DNA of 64,000 nucleotides from Novosphingobium sp. EMRT-2 (lineage in GTDB: Bacteria; Pseudomonadota; Alphaproteobacteria; Sphingomonadales; Sphingomonadaceae), in the NCBI RefSeq assembly GCF_005145025.1, contig NZ_CP039695.1, positions 2,351,501 to 2,415,500 of the forward strand. The letters are read 5' to 3'. The notes under the pieces were generated by a model. It did no database searches. It saw only the letters and a list, made by a program, of their open reading frames with translations, and was not told the origin of the DNA. Within the stretch, counting starts at the first letter, position 1. Every line of letters begins with the position of its first letter. Positions 14,292 through 23,298 of the stretch are shown here, in pieces. The translations under genes were made by a program, and so were the position numbers.

Positions 14292-15296
14292 TCAGTCATC
14301 CTCGTCCTCGTACCCCACCAGCGCCAGCGCGCGGGCCTTGCGCTGGTGCAGTTCGCACCAGCGCAACAGCGCTTCCTCGCGGCCGTGGGTGATCCAGGTT
14401 TCGGCTGGGTTCACCTGCGCGATCGTGGCGGTCAAGTCGTCCCAGTCGGCATGGTCGGAAATGACCAGCGGCAGTTCCACGTTGCGCTGGCGGGCGCGCT
14501 GGCGCACGCGCATCCATCCCGATGCCATGGCGGTCAGCGGATCGGGCAGACGCCGGCTCCAGCGGTCGTTCAGCGCGGACGGGGGGCAAAGCACGATCGC
14601 GCCGGCCAGCGCGCCCTTCGGCGCATCGGACACCAGCCGCAGGTCGCCCAGCGGCACGCCCTGCTCTTCATAGAGGCGGCACATCCGTTCCATCGCGCCG
14701 TGCAGCCACACGGGATCGTGGTAGCCGGCCGCGCGTAGTTCCGCGATCACGCGCTGCGCCTTGCCCAGGGCATAGGCGCCCACCAGCACGCAGCGATCGG
14801 GCTGCGCGGCGCGCGCGGCCAGCAGCCGGGCGATTTCCTCGCCGATCGGCGGATGGCGGAAAACCGGCAGGCCGAACGTCGCCTCGGTGATGAACAGGTC
14901 GCAGGGCGTCACCGCGAAAGGCGGACAGGTCGGATCGGGCCGGCGCTTGTAGTCGCCCGTCACCACCACCCGTTCGCCGGCATGTTCGAGCAGGATCTGT
15001 GCCGAGCCGAGAACGTGCCCCGCCGGCACGAACGTGGCGGTTACGCCGCCGGGCAGGGGGATCGGCGCGTGCAGCGGTGCGGTACATGCGCCCTCCGCCA
15101 CGCCATAGCGCAAGGCCATGATCGCCAGCGTTTCGGGCGTGGCGATCGTGCGGCCATGCCCGCCCCGCGCGTGATCGGCATGGCCATGCGTGACCAGCGC
15201 GGTGCCCACGGCACGCGCGGGATCGATCCAGACGTCGGCCGGAACGATCCGGAGCCCGGTCGGCTCCGGGCGAATCCAGGAAAAATCTTCGGCCAT
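14292..15296 (-). CDS. Ligase-associated DNA exonuclease (metallo-beta-lactamase fold)
   Basis: A 334-residue protein with the metal-binding motif THGHADHARGG near residues 35-46 and downstream HVLGSAQILLEH, VVVTGDYKRRPDP and FITEATFG segments typical of beta-CASP nucleases. Proteins of this family are encoded next to ATP-dependent ligases and are thought to trim DNA ends before sealing. Here the ligase follows 15 bases downstream, so the two form an operon. Confidence 0.9.
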   Translation of the reverse strand: MAEDFSWIRPEPTGLRIVPADVWIDPARAVGTALVTHGHADHARGGHGRTIATPETLAIMALRYGVAEGACTAPLHAPIPLPGGVTATFVPAGHVLGSAQILLEHAGERVVVTGDYKRRPDPTCPPFAVTPCDLFITEATFGLPVFRHPPIGEEIARLLAARAAQPDRCVLVGAYALGKAQRVIAELRAAGYHDPVWLHGAMERMCRLYEEQGVPLGDLRLVSDAPKGALAGAIVLCPPSALNDRWSRRLPDPLTAMASGWMRVRQRARQRNVELPLVISDHADWDDLTATIAQVNPAETWITHGREEALLRWCELHQRKARALALVGYEDEDD

Positions 15297-15489
15297 TGAT
15301 GCACGTCATGGCGCGCGCGGGCGATTCGGGCCAGCCGCCTGTTCGGGCAGCGCCGGCCGATGCGGGGCCATGCAGGTCCCGGACAGGACCCGTTCAGACT
15401 CGTCCGCTAGGGTGCGCGCCGTCCATCCCCCCGGTCTGGCCACCCCGGTCTGGCCGTCCTTGTCCGGCCGAACCCGAGGAGCCCCGACG

Positions 15490-16008
15490 ATGACTCGCAC
15501 CATTGCCAGGATCGCGTTGCTGGTGGGGCTGATCGCGCTGGCCGGGTGCGAGCACAAGGAAACGGGACCCGAGGAACAGGATACGCGCACCACCGCGCCG
15601 GTTGTCGCTTCGCCCGCGCCGGCGGTGACGGCGGTGCCGCCCACGGTCCACCCGCTGTCGGATTTCGACAGGCTCGACGCCAATCACGATGGTCGGATTT
15701 CCTCCGCCGAATATGCGCGGGCGGCGCAATCGCTGTTCGAGATGATCGACATGGAGCACGACGGCACAGTGACGCTGCAGGAACTGGAGGCGGCGCGCGG
15801 CGTACTGGGCGATCTGGACGGGCTGGACGCCAAGCGCATCCTCGCGCTGGCCGACGCCGATGAGGACGGCAAGCTGACGCTGGGCGAATGGATGGCGTTC
15901 AACAACGCGCGGTTCGACCGGATCGATGCCAACGACGATGGCTTCATCGATCGCGCCGAATGGAACGCGCCGCATCCCGCGCCGCCGGAGCCTTCGGCGA
16001 TTCCCTGA
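15490..16008 (+). CDS. EF-hand lipoprotein
   Basis: A 172-residue protein with a lipoprotein signal (IALLVGLIALAGC, lipobox LAGC), so it is probably lipidated at Cys21 and held in a membrane. Four calcium-binding-like loops follow: DANHDGRISSAEY, DMEHDGTVTLQEL, DADEDGKLTLGEW and DANDDGFIDRAEW. All carry acidic residues at the expected loop positions. The ATG at 15490, with GAGGAG upstream, is the only start giving a signal peptide. It is divergent from the exonuclease gene and its role is unknown. Confidence 0.9.
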   Translation: MTRTIARIALLVGLIALAGCEHKETGPEEQDTRTTAPVVASPAPAVTAVPPTVHPLSDFDRLDANHDGRISSAEYARAAQSLFEMIDMEHDGTVTLQELEAARGVLGDLDGLDAKRILALADADEDGKLTLGEWMAFNNARFDRIDANDDGFIDRAEWNAPHPAPPEPSAIP

Positions 16009-16022
16009 GTATTGAAGACGTT

Positions 16023-16102
16023 CCCACCCCCGACCCCTCCTGCTTGCGGGAGGGGAGCGAGACTTGCGCCGCCAGAGGCGGCGATAGTTGCAGCGGGGCG
16101 GG
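16023..16102. repeat. REP-like palindromic repeat, copy 1
   Basis: An 80-base imperfect palindrome has outer arms CCCACCCC/GGGGCGGG, an inner GGGAGGGG-type stem and the core GCGAGACTTGCGCCGCC. A near-identical copy lies at 25558-25638 in the same orientation. Both are intergenic, as expected for REP/BIME-like dispersed elements. Confidence 0.8.
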
Positions 16103-16111
16103 CTTTCGCCA

Positions 16112-16145
16112 TGAAAAAGGGCGCGCCCCGCAGGACGCGCCCCTT
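16112..16145 (-). terminator. Rho-independent terminator of clpA
   Basis: On the minus strand GGGCGCG...CGCGCCC forms a 7-bp GC stem followed by TTTTT, 30 bases past the clpA stop codon. Confidence 0.8.
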
Positions 16146-16174
16146 CTGTTTCATCGAGGCTTGTTAGGCCCGCC

Positions 16175-18550
16175 TTACTCGGCTTCGTCGGCGCTCGGTT
16201 CGGGTGTGGTGCCCGCCGATTTGCCGCCCTTGCGTTCCTTCTTCTTGACCAGCTTCGGTGCGGCCGGGGTCAGTTCGAAGGACAGCGCGCCGTCGGTGCC
16301 GGCCTCGTCCTTCAGGCTGACGTGGACCTCGCCGCCGTTGGCCAGCTTGCCGAACAGCAGTTCCTCGGCCAGCGGCTTCTTGACCCGTTCCTGGATGAGC
16401 CGGGCCATAGGCCGCGCGCCATAGAGCCGGTCATAGCCCTTCTTCGCCAGCCAGGCGCGGGCGTCGTTGTCGAACTGGATGTGGACGTTCTGTTCCGCCA
16501 GCTGGAGTTCGAGCTGGAGGATGAACTTGTCCACCACCCGGCTGACGACTTCGGCGGGCAGGTAGGCGAAGGGCACGATCGCATCGAGACGGTTGCGGAA
16601 TTCGGGGGTGAAGAGGTTCTTCACCGCCTCGTCGCCCGCGTCGGCCTTGGACACGTCGCCGAAGCCGATGCCCTGCTTGGCCATGTCCGATGCGCCCGCG
16701 TTGGTGGTCATGATCAGCACCACGTTGCGGAAATCGACGGTCTTGCCGTGGTGATCGGTCAGGCGGCCGTTGTCCATCACCTGCAGCAGGATGTTGAACA
16801 GATCGGGGTGCGCCTTCTCGATCTCGTCGAGCAGCAGGACGCAGTGCGGCTGCTGGTCGATCGCGTCGGTCAGCAGACCGCCCTGGTCGAAGCCCACGTA
16901 GCCCGGAGGCGCGCCGATCAGCCGGCTGACCGAATGGCGCTCCATGTATTCGGACATGTCGAAGCGCTGCAGCGGGATGCCCATGATCTGGGCCAGGCTG
17001 CGCGCCACTTCGGTCTTGCCGACGCCGGTGGGGCCGCTGAACAGGAACGAGCCGATCGGCTTGTCGGGATCGCGCAGGCCGGCACGGCTGAGCTTCATCG
17101 CGCTCGACAGCACCTCGATCGCCTTGTCCTGCCCGAACACGAGCCGCTTGAGATCGCGTTCGAGGTGTTCGAGCACCTTCTTGTCGTCGCTCGAAACCGA
17201 CTTGGGCGGGATGCGCGCCATCGTGGCGATCACGGCCTCGATCTCGCGCGCGGTGATGGTCTTCTTGCGCTTGCTCGGCGGCACCAGCATCTGCATCGCG
17301 CCCACCTCGTCGATCACGTCGATCGCCTTGTCGGGCAGCTTGCGGTCGTTGATGTAGCGCGCCGAAAGCTCCACCGCGGTCTTTATCGCGTCGGCCGTGT
17401 ACTTGACCTTGTGGTGATCTTCGAAGGCCGTGCGCAGGCCCTTCAGGATCTTGATCGTGTCTTCCACCGAAGGCTCGTTCACGTCGATCTTCTGGAACCG
17501 GCGCAGCAGCGCGCGGTCCTTTTCGAAGTGGTTGCGGAACTCCTTGTAGGTGGTGGAGCCGATGCAGCGGATCGTCCCGCCCGACAGCGCGGGCTTGAGC
17601 AGGTTGGACGCGTCCATCGCCCCGCCGCTGGTCGCGCCGGCGCCGATCACGGTGTGGATCTCGTCGATGAACAGGATCGCGTGCGGCATCTTCTCCAGTT
17701 CGGAGACGACCTGCTTCAAGCGTTCCTCGAAATCGCCGCGATAGCGCGTGCCGGCCAGCAGGCTGCCCATGTCGAGCGAATAGATCACCGCGTTAGCCAG
17801 CACCTCGGGCACTTCGCCTTCCACGATCTTGCGCGCGAGGCCTTCGGCGATGGCGGTCTTGCCCACGCCCGGATCGCCCACGTAGAGCGGGTTGTTCTTG
17901 GAGCGGCGGCACAGGATCTGGATCGTGCGGTCCACCTCGGGGCCGCGCCCGATCAGCGGATCGACCTTTCCGCCCAGCGCCTTCTCGTTGAGGTTGACGC
18001 AGAACTGGTCGAGCGCGGAATCCTTCTTCTGCCCCTTGGATTCGGCCTTTTCCTCCTGCTTGGGCTGGTCTTCGTCCGCGCCCTTGGGATTGCGGTTTTC
18101 CACTTGGCGGCCGCCCTTGCCGATGCCGTGGCTGATATAGCTCACCGCGTCGAGCCGGCTCATGTCCTGCTGCTGCAGGAAATAGACCGCGTAGGAATCA
18201 CGTTCGGAGAACAGCGCCACCAGCACGTTGGCGCCGGTCACGGTATCCTTGCCGGACGACTGGACGTGCAGGATGGCGCGCTGGATCACGCGCTGGAACC
18301 CGGCCGTGGGCTGCGGGTCCGCCTTTTCCTGCGTCTTTAGCGACTGGTATTCCTGATCGAGGTACTGGCGCACCACATCGCCCAGGTCACCCAGGTCGAC
18401 TCCGCACGCCTGCATCACCTGCGACGCATCGGGATCGTCGATCAGGGCCAGCAGGAGGTGCTCGAGAGTCGCGTATTCGTGGCTGCGCTCGGATGCGTTG
18501 GCGAGCGCGGCGTGCAGCGTTTTCTCAAGGCTCTGTGCGAAACTGGGCAT
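16175..18550 (-). CDS. clpA: ATP-dependent Clp protease ATP-binding subunit ClpA
   Basis: A 791-residue AAA+ unfoldase. An N-terminal double Clp-N domain spans about 1-145. The first AAA module has Walker A GDPGVGKTAIAEG (about 225), and the second has GPTGVGKTEVARS (about 510). A QGIGFG loop of the kind that docks on ClpP follows, and then a charged C-terminal tail rich in Lys and Glu. With ClpP it degrades substrates delivered by the adaptor ClpS, whose gene is 22 kb away (40180-40548) rather than adjacent as in many bacteria. Confidence 0.96.
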   Translation of the reverse strand: MPSFAQSLEKTLHAALANASERSHEYATLEHLLLALIDDPDASQVMQACGVDLGDLGDVVRQYLDQEYQSLKTQEKADPQPTAGFQRVIQRAILHVQSSGKDTVTGANVLVALFSERDSYAVYFLQQQDMSRLDAVSYISHGIGKGGRQVENRNPKGADEDQPKQEEKAESKGQKKDSALDQFCVNLNEKALGGKVDPLIGRGPEVDRTIQILCRRSKNNPLYVGDPGVGKTAIAEGLARKIVEGEVPEVLANAVIYSLDMGSLLAGTRYRGDFEERLKQVVSELEKMPHAILFIDEIHTVIGAGATSGGAMDASNLLKPALSGGTIRCIGSTTYKEFRNHFEKDRALLRRFQKIDVNEPSVEDTIKILKGLRTAFEDHHKVKYTADAIKTAVELSARYINDRKLPDKAIDVIDEVGAMQMLVPPSKRKKTITAREIEAVIATMARIPPKSVSSDDKKVLEHLERDLKRLVFGQDKAIEVLSSAMKLSRAGLRDPDKPIGSFLFSGPTGVGKTEVARSLAQIMGIPLQRFDMSEYMERHSVSRLIGAPPGYVGFDQGGLLTDAIDQQPHCVLLLDEIEKAHPDLFNILLQVMDNGRLTDHHGKTVDFRNVVLIMTTNAGASDMAKQGIGFGDVSKADAGDEAVKNLFTPEFRNRLDAIVPFAYLPAEVVSRVVDKFILQLELQLAEQNVHIQFDNDARAWLAKKGYDRLYGARPMARLIQERVKKPLAEELLFGKLANGGEVHVSLKDEAGTDGALSFELTPAAPKLVKKKERKGGKSAGTTPEPSADEAE

Positions 18551-18741
18551 AGGCTCTTACTTTCTGGCTTGCGCCGGGTTGTCCCCGTTCTTCAAAAATG
18601 CACGGACATGGTTAACAGGGGCCAAACCAGCCGCGGATACGGCACCGGAAAAGTGCCGTGAGAATGCACCGAAGCGGATCGCTGCGGTGACCATACCGGA
18701 TATATGGGTATGCCGCCCGGAAAGAGGAAGGGCGGCCCGGT

Positions 18742-18960
18742 TCATCGCGGAGTGCCGTCCGGCGGAGAGCTTCGGAACAGCGCTTCGGCCGCGGCGCGGT
18801 GGGCTGAAGCCCGTTCCCGGTGCGCGATAACCCGTTCGATTTCCTGCTTCAGCAGCGCGATGCGCGCGTCGAGTTCGGCGCGCGAATAGGTGTCGAGCAC
18901 TTCCCCGGCCAGTTGGCTGGCCAGATCGCCTTTGCGACGGGGGCGGTCTTCTTCATCCAT
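18742..18960 (-). CDS. DUF1192 domain protein
   Basis: A 72-residue protein, MDEEDRPRRKGDLASQLAGE followed by LDTYSRAELDARIALLKQEIERV and a short coiled coil. The SRAELDARIALLKQEIER stretch is diagnostic of DUF1192, a small alphaproteobacterial family of unknown function. The ATG at 18960 is chosen because the family begins with MDEED; an upstream in-frame ATG adds unrelated residues. It is divergent from the quinone oxidoreductase gene. Confidence 0.85.
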   Translation of the reverse strand: MDEEDRPRRKGDLASQLAGEVLDTYSRAELDARIALLKQEIERVIAHRERASAHRAAAEALFRSSPPDGTPR

Positions 18961-18973
18961 TGCAGTGCACAAT
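18961..18973. promoter_or_regulatory. TGCAGTGCACAAT site shared with the phasin promoter
   Basis: The 13-base string TGCAGTGCACAAT abuts the DUF1192 start codon in the gap between divergent genes. The same 13 bases occur at 41900-41912 upstream of the phasin gene, inside a perfect palindrome. Two occurrences at promoters suggest a common regulator, possibly of the PhaR type that binds TGC-rich DNA. Confidence 0.4.
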
Positions 18974-19060
18974 CTTGGACGGCAAGTGCTTGCTGTCAAC
19001 GGGGTGCGTGGCTAGTCCTTGCAATTGACGGGGGTTTCGACGCGAAAAGGGGGTTGGACC

Positions 19061-20083
19061 ATGGCGACAACGGTGTCGGAGACGATGACGGCGGTGGGCT
19101 TCGATGCCCCGGGCGGTCCCGAAGTGCTTCGCCCCGAAACCGTGCCGGTGCCCAAACCCGGACCGGGGCAGGTCCTGCTGCGAGTCGCCTATGCGGGGGT
19201 CAACCGGCCCGACGTGATCCAGCGGCAGGGCTTCTATCCCCCGCCGCCGGGTGCGTCGCCGCTGCCGGGGCTGGAAGTTTCGGGGCAGGTCGCGGCCATC
19301 GGCGAGGGCGTGGTGACGCTGCTGCCGGGGCAGAAGGTCTGCGCGCTCGTGGCCGGGGGCGGCTACGCCGAATATTGCCTGGCCGAAGCCGGCCAGTGCC
19401 TGCCCGTGCCCGAGGCCCTGTCGATGGCGGAAGCGGCGGCGATGCCGGAAACCCTGTTCACCGTGTGGCACAACGTGTTCGAGCGCGGCTGGGCCAGGGA
19501 GGGCGAGACGCTGCTGGTCCATGGCGGCACCAGCGGGATCGGCTCGATGGCGATCATGCTGGCCAAGCTGTTCGACATGACGGTGATCGTCACCTGCGGC
19601 GGGGCGGACAAGTGCGCGGCGGCGCTGGCCATCGGCGCGGACCACGCGATCGATTACAAGCAGGCCGACTTCGTGGCGGAAGTGGCGCGGATCACCGATG
19701 GCGCCGGCGTCCATATCGTGCTCGACATGGTGGCCGGCGACTATGTCGCGCGCAACCTCAAGTGCCTGCGCGACGATGGCCGGCATGTCACCATCGCGGT
19801 GCAGGGGGGCGTCCGGGCCGAGATCAACATGGCCGAAGTGATGCGCCGGCGCCTGACGTTGACCGGATCGACGCTGCGGCCGCGCTCGAACGAGTTCAAG
19901 GCGCTGCTGGCCAGCGAGATCATGGAGCTGGTGTGGCCGCTGGTGGCCGATGGCGCGCTGCGCCCGGTGATGGACCGCGTGTTTCCGCTCGCCGATGCCG
20001 CCGCCGCGCACGCGCGGATGGAATCGGGAGGCCATATCGGCAAGATCGTGCTGGCGGTCGGTGCCACCGCGGATATCGGGTGA
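19061..20083 (+). CDS. NAD(P)H quinone oxidoreductase, zinc-independent MDR family
   Basis: A 340-residue medium-chain reductase of the QOR/PIG3 type. It shows VAYAGVNRPDVIQRQGFYPP, the nucleotide-binding LVHGGTSGIGSMAIMLAK segment near residue 150, and DYKQADFVAEV. No zinc-ligand cysteines are present. Such enzymes reduce quinones or enones with NADPH. It starts at the ATG at 19061 after GGGG and ends 146 bases before trcR. Confidence 0.9.
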   Translation: MATTVSETMTAVGFDAPGGPEVLRPETVPVPKPGPGQVLLRVAYAGVNRPDVIQRQGFYPPPPGASPLPGLEVSGQVAAIGEGVVTLLPGQKVCALVAGGGYAEYCLAEAGQCLPVPEALSMAEAAAMPETLFTVWHNVFERGWAREGETLLVHGGTSGIGSMAIMLAKLFDMTVIVTCGGADKCAAALAIGADHAIDYKQADFVAEVARITDGAGVHIVLDMVAGDYVARNLKCLRDDGRHVTIAVQGGVRAEINMAEVMRRRLTLTGSTLRPRSNEFKALLASEIMELVWPLVADGALRPVMDRVFPLADAAAAHARMESGGHIGKIVLAVGATADIG

Positions 20084-20177
20084 CCCCCTTCCGCGCCGGA
20101 TTTTCGACGGTATTTCCGAAGTTTGCCGGATAGAGCTTGCCGTTTTCGGGCGCGTGCCTTACATCGGCAGCCTGCAC

Positions 20178-20199
20178 GGCCGCTCCGCAAGGGGCGGCC
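20178..20199 (+). terminator. GC hairpin between the quinone oxidoreductase and trcR genes
   Basis: GGCCGCTCC and GGGGCGGCC pair (one G-U) around a GCAA loop and are followed by CTTATT. It may terminate the oxidoreductase transcript. Alternatively it may fold in the trcR leader, as a weak -35/-10 pair (TTGCCG, 17 bases, TACATC) lies just upstream. Confidence 0.5.
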
Positions 20200-20229
20200 C
20201 TTATTGTATCCGCATTCGGAGACTTTCCC

Positions 20230-20937
20230 GTGAGCAACCAGCCCGCGTATCCGCTGATGCCGCACGCGACGGCGTCCTGGCTTGTCGACAACACCGCGCT
20301 CACTTTCGAGCAGATTGCCGAATTCTGCGGCCTGCACCTCCTTGAAGTGCAGGCGATGGCGGACGATCTGGCTGGCGCGAAGTACACCGGCCGCGATCCC
20401 GTGCGCTCGGGCGAACTGACCCAGATCGAGATCGAGCGCGGCCAGGCAAACGCGGACTATCGCCTGCGCATGCAGAAGGCCCCGCTGTCGGTCAACCGCA
20501 CCAAGGGGCCGCGCTACACCCCGGTGTCGAAGCGCCAGGACAAGCCCGATGGCATCGCCTGGATCCTGCGCCATCACCCGGAAATCTCGGACGCGCAGAT
20601 CGGCAAGCTGATCGGCACCACGCGCAACACCATCGCCGCGATCCGCGATCGCAGCCACTGGAACATCCAGAACATTAACCCGAAGGACCCGGTCACGCTG
20701 GGCCTGTGTTCGCAGCGTGAGTTGGACGGGCTGGTCGCCAAGGCGGCCAAGCGTGCGGGCATTACCGAAGAGGACGCCGGCGGCGACAACCGGCTGGGTT
20801 CGGATCGCGACGCGCTGATCGAGGAACTGCGCGCCGAGCGCGAGGCCCAGCACAAGGCCGCCGTGGAAGCCGCGCAGGAGGCCGAGGCCCGCGCCTGGCT
20901 CGAAGCGCGCCGCGCCGAAGGCGTGTCGGACAGCTGA
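20230..20937 (+). CDS. trcR: Cell-cycle transcriptional regulator TrcR (DUF1013)
   Basis: A 235-residue protein matching the alphaproteobacterial DUF1013 family, named TrcR after the Caulobacter transcription factor. The conserved blocks are ATASWLVDNTALTFEQIAEF, NRTKGPRYTPVSKRQDKPD and GIAWILRHHPEISDAQIGKL. Two helix-turn-helix-like segments (LTFEQIAEFCGLHLLEVQ and ISDAQIGKLIGTTRNTI) fit DNA binding. The start is GTG at 20230 after GGAG; the C-terminus is a Glu/Ala-rich coiled coil. A strong terminator follows. Confidence 0.9.
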   Translation: MSNQPAYPLMPHATASWLVDNTALTFEQIAEFCGLHLLEVQAMADDLAGAKYTGRDPVRSGELTQIEIERGQANADYRLRMQKAPLSVNRTKGPRYTPVSKRQDKPDGIAWILRHHPEISDAQIGKLIGTTRNTIAAIRDRSHWNIQNINPKDPVTLGLCSQRELDGLVAKAAKRAGITEEDAGGDNRLGSDRDALIEELRAEREAQHKAAVEAAQEAEARAWLEARRAEGVSDS

Positions 20938-20961
20938 GCCGCCCTTGAGCGATAACATAGA

Positions 20962-20993
20962 AAGGCCGCCGGGAGCGATTCCGGCGGCCTTTT
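20962..20993 (+). terminator. Rho-independent terminator of trcR
   Basis: AAGGCCGCCGG and CCGGCGGCCTT form an 11-bp stem followed by TTTT, 24 bases after the trcR stop codon. Confidence 0.88.
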
Positions 20994-21071
20994 CGTGTTC
21001 GTGGCCTATGGACCGGCGCTTCCATTTGCGCGAACAAGAACTCCGGAAGAGGATAGCAGCCGGATCACGCC

Positions 21072-21869
21072 ATGAATTTTGCCGATCGCGTCACCATCAC
21101 TGTCGAGAACCACGTTGCGCACGTCCTGCTGGACCGGGCGGACAAGATGAACGCGCTGGACGATGCCATGTTCGGCGCGATCGTTGATGCCGGCCACGCC
21201 CTGTTCGATCTTGGCGGCGTGCGCGCCGTCGTCCTGTCCGGCGCGGGGCGGGCGTTCTGCGCGGGGCTGGACCTTTCGAGCATGGGCAACACCGATCGCT
21301 GGAAGGAAGGCTCGCTGGTCGATCGCACCCACGGCAACGCCAACCGCGCGCAGGAGGCGGCGATGGTGTGGCGCAAGCTGCCGATGCCGGTGATCGCGGC
21401 GGTGCATGGCGTCTGCTTCGGCGGCGGGCTGCAGGTGGCGAGCGGCGCGGACATACGCATCGTCGCGCCCGACGCGCGCATGGCGGTGATGGAAGTGAAG
21501 TGGGGGCTGGTGCCCGACATGGCCGGCTACGCCCTGTGGCGTGGCAACGTGCGCGATGATGTGCTGCGCGAACTGACTTACACCCACCGTGAATTCAGTG
21601 GCGAGGAAGCGGTCCGGCTGGGCTTCGCCACGCATGCCGATGCCGATCCGCTGGGCGCCGCCCTGGCGCTGGCGCACACCATCGCCGGCAAGAGCCCGCA
21701 CGCGGTGCGCGCGGCCAAGCAGCTCAGCAACCGTGTTCCCGATCTGCCGGAGGCGGACGTGCTGCTGGCCGAAAGCGTCGCCCAGCAGGAACTGATGTAC
21801 AGCCCTAACCAGCGCGAGGCGGTAATGGCGGGGCTGCAGAAGCGCGCCGCGGACTTCATCGATCCCTGA
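21072..21869 (+). CDS. Enoyl-CoA hydratase/isomerase (crotonase) family protein
   Basis: A 265-residue crotonase. The oxyanion-hole segments are SGAGRAFCAGLDLSSM (about 58-72) and HGVCFGGGLQVASGADIRI (about 112-130), followed by VMEVKWGLVPDMAGY. Family members hydrate or isomerise acyl-CoA thioesters. The replacement of usual glutamates around the second motif leaves the exact reaction open. It is followed 43 bases later by the RNB nuclease gene. Confidence 0.9.
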   Translation: MNFADRVTITVENHVAHVLLDRADKMNALDDAMFGAIVDAGHALFDLGGVRAVVLSGAGRAFCAGLDLSSMGNTDRWKEGSLVDRTHGNANRAQEAAMVWRKLPMPVIAAVHGVCFGGGLQVASGADIRIVAPDARMAVMEVKWGLVPDMAGYALWRGNVRDDVLRELTYTHREFSGEEAVRLGFATHADADPLGAALALAHTIAGKSPHAVRAAKQLSNRVPDLPEADVLLAESVAQQELMYSPNQREAVMAGLQKRAADFIDP

Positions 21870-21912
21870 TGGCGGCGAACACGGCACGCACGGCCAGGGC
21901 TGACTCCACACG

Positions 21913-23298
21913 ATGAAGGCATTGCACGACCCGCAGGGCATCCTGTCGCAGGGCCTCGCCGCTATACGCGACCGCTTCCAGGTGCCGCAGGGTTTTCCCG
22001 CGTCGGTGCTGGCGGCGGCCGAACAGGCGGCGAAGCGCGTGCCATCGCTTCACGTCGACCGGACGGCCGAGCCCTTCGTCACGCTCGATCCCGCCTCGTC
22101 CACCGATCTCGACCAGGCCTTCACCATCGCGCGATCGGGCGCGGACCTCGTGCTGCGCTATGCCATCGCCGATGTCGCGTGGTTCGTGGAGGATGGCGAT
22201 CCCGTTGACGAAGAGGCGTGGCGGCGCGGCGAAACGCTCTATCTGCCCGATGGCAAGGCCGGCCTCTACCCGCCGGTGCTGGCCGAAGCGGCGGCAAGCC
22301 TGCTGCCGGCGGGGCCACGCCCGGCCGTGGTCTTCACCGTTCGCGTGGCGCCCGATGGCGAAGCACGGCTGGACGGGGTGGAGCGCGCGCTGATCCGCAG
22401 CCGGGCGAAGCTGGCCTATGCCACCGTGCGCGATGGCGATCTGCCGCCCGATTTCAGCGAACTCGCCGCGCGCGTCGCTGCCGCCGAAGCGCGGCGCGGG
22501 GCGGCGCGGGTCGATCCGCCTGAACAGGAAGTGGTCGCGCTGGGGCAGGGGCGCTATGCGTTGGCCTACCGCCCCTTGCTGCTGTCCGAACGGCGCAATG
22601 CCGCGCTGTCGCTGGCGACCAACCTTGCCGTGGCGCAGGCCCTGCTAGCGCACGGCACGGGCCTGTTCCGCGTGATGGCCGGTCCCGACGACAAGGCGGT
22701 CGCGCGGCTACGGCAAACCGCGCTGGCGCTGGCGCTCGACTGGCCTTTGGCGATGCCGCTGGCCCAGTTCGAAAAGACGCTCGATCCGGCACAGCCCCGG
22801 CAGGCGGCGTTCATGATGGCAGTTCGCCGCGCCGGCAACGGCGCCGGCTATGCCCCGCTCCAGCCGGGCGTGCCGCCGTGGCACAGCGCCATCGCCGCCT
22901 CCTATGTCCACGCCACCGCGCCGTTGCGGCGGCTGGCCGACCGCTACGTGATCCGCGCGGCGCTCGCCGTGTGCAACGGCGATCCGGTGCCTGAAGCGGT
23001 GACCCGCGCCTTTGCCGGCCTGCCCGACGTGATGGCGCGGGCCGATGCCCTGGCCGGGCGGATCGAGCGCGGCGTGATCGATCTGGCCGAAACCGTGATG
23101 CTGCGCGACCGGACCGGGGAGCGGTTCGACGCCGTCGTCACCGACAGCGAGGGCGATTCGGCGCGCATCCAGCTTGCCGGCCTGCCGGTCGTCGCGCGCG
23201 TCCGGGTGCCCGGCGTCCTCCCCGGCACCCGCATCGCGGTGCGGCTGGACCAGGCCGACTCCGCCACCGGGCGGCTGGTCTTCAGCCTGGCACCCTGA
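21913..23298 (+). CDS. RNB-domain ribonuclease (short RNase II/R-like)
   Basis: A 461-residue exonuclease consisting mainly of an RNB domain. The magnesium-binding motif TLDPASSTDLDQAF is near residue 57, and there is a typical YVHATAPLRRLADRYV segment near 335. It lacks the N-terminal cold-shock and C-terminal S1 domains of classic RNase R, giving the short form found in alphaproteobacteria and actinobacteria. These enzymes degrade RNA 3' to 5'. Confidence 0.9.
   Translation: MKALHDPQGILSQGLAAIRDRFQVPQGFPASVLAAAEQAAKRVPSLHVDRTAEPFVTLDPASSTDLDQAFTIARSGADLVLRYAIADVAWFVEDGDPVDEEAWRRGETLYLPDGKAGLYPPVLAEAAASLLPAGPRPAVVFTVRVAPDGEARLDGVERALIRSRAKLAYATVRDGDLPPDFSELAARVAAAEARRGAARVDPPEQEVVALGQGRYALAYRPLLLSERRNAALSLATNLAVAQALLAHGTGLFRVMAGPDDKAVARLRQTALALALDWPLAMPLAQFEKTLDPAQPRQAAFMMAVRRAGNGAGYAPLQPGVPPWHSAIAASYVHATAPLRRLADRYVIRAALAVCNGDPVPEAVTRAFAGLPDVMARADALAGRIERGVIDLAETVMLRDRTGERFDAVVTDSEGDSARIQLAGLPVVARVRVPGVLPGTRIAVRLDQADSATGRLVFSLAP

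Noticed and set aside
16322..18340. A 672-codon frame antisense to clpA
   Set aside because: Its composition is that of an antisense shadow (His, Arg, Leu, Asp rich), and clpA on the other strand is unmistakable.
18712..18736. GCCGCCC/GGGCGGC hairpin six bases after the DUF1192 stop
   Set aside because: It has no T run and such GC stems occur by chance in this composition; not listed as a terminator.
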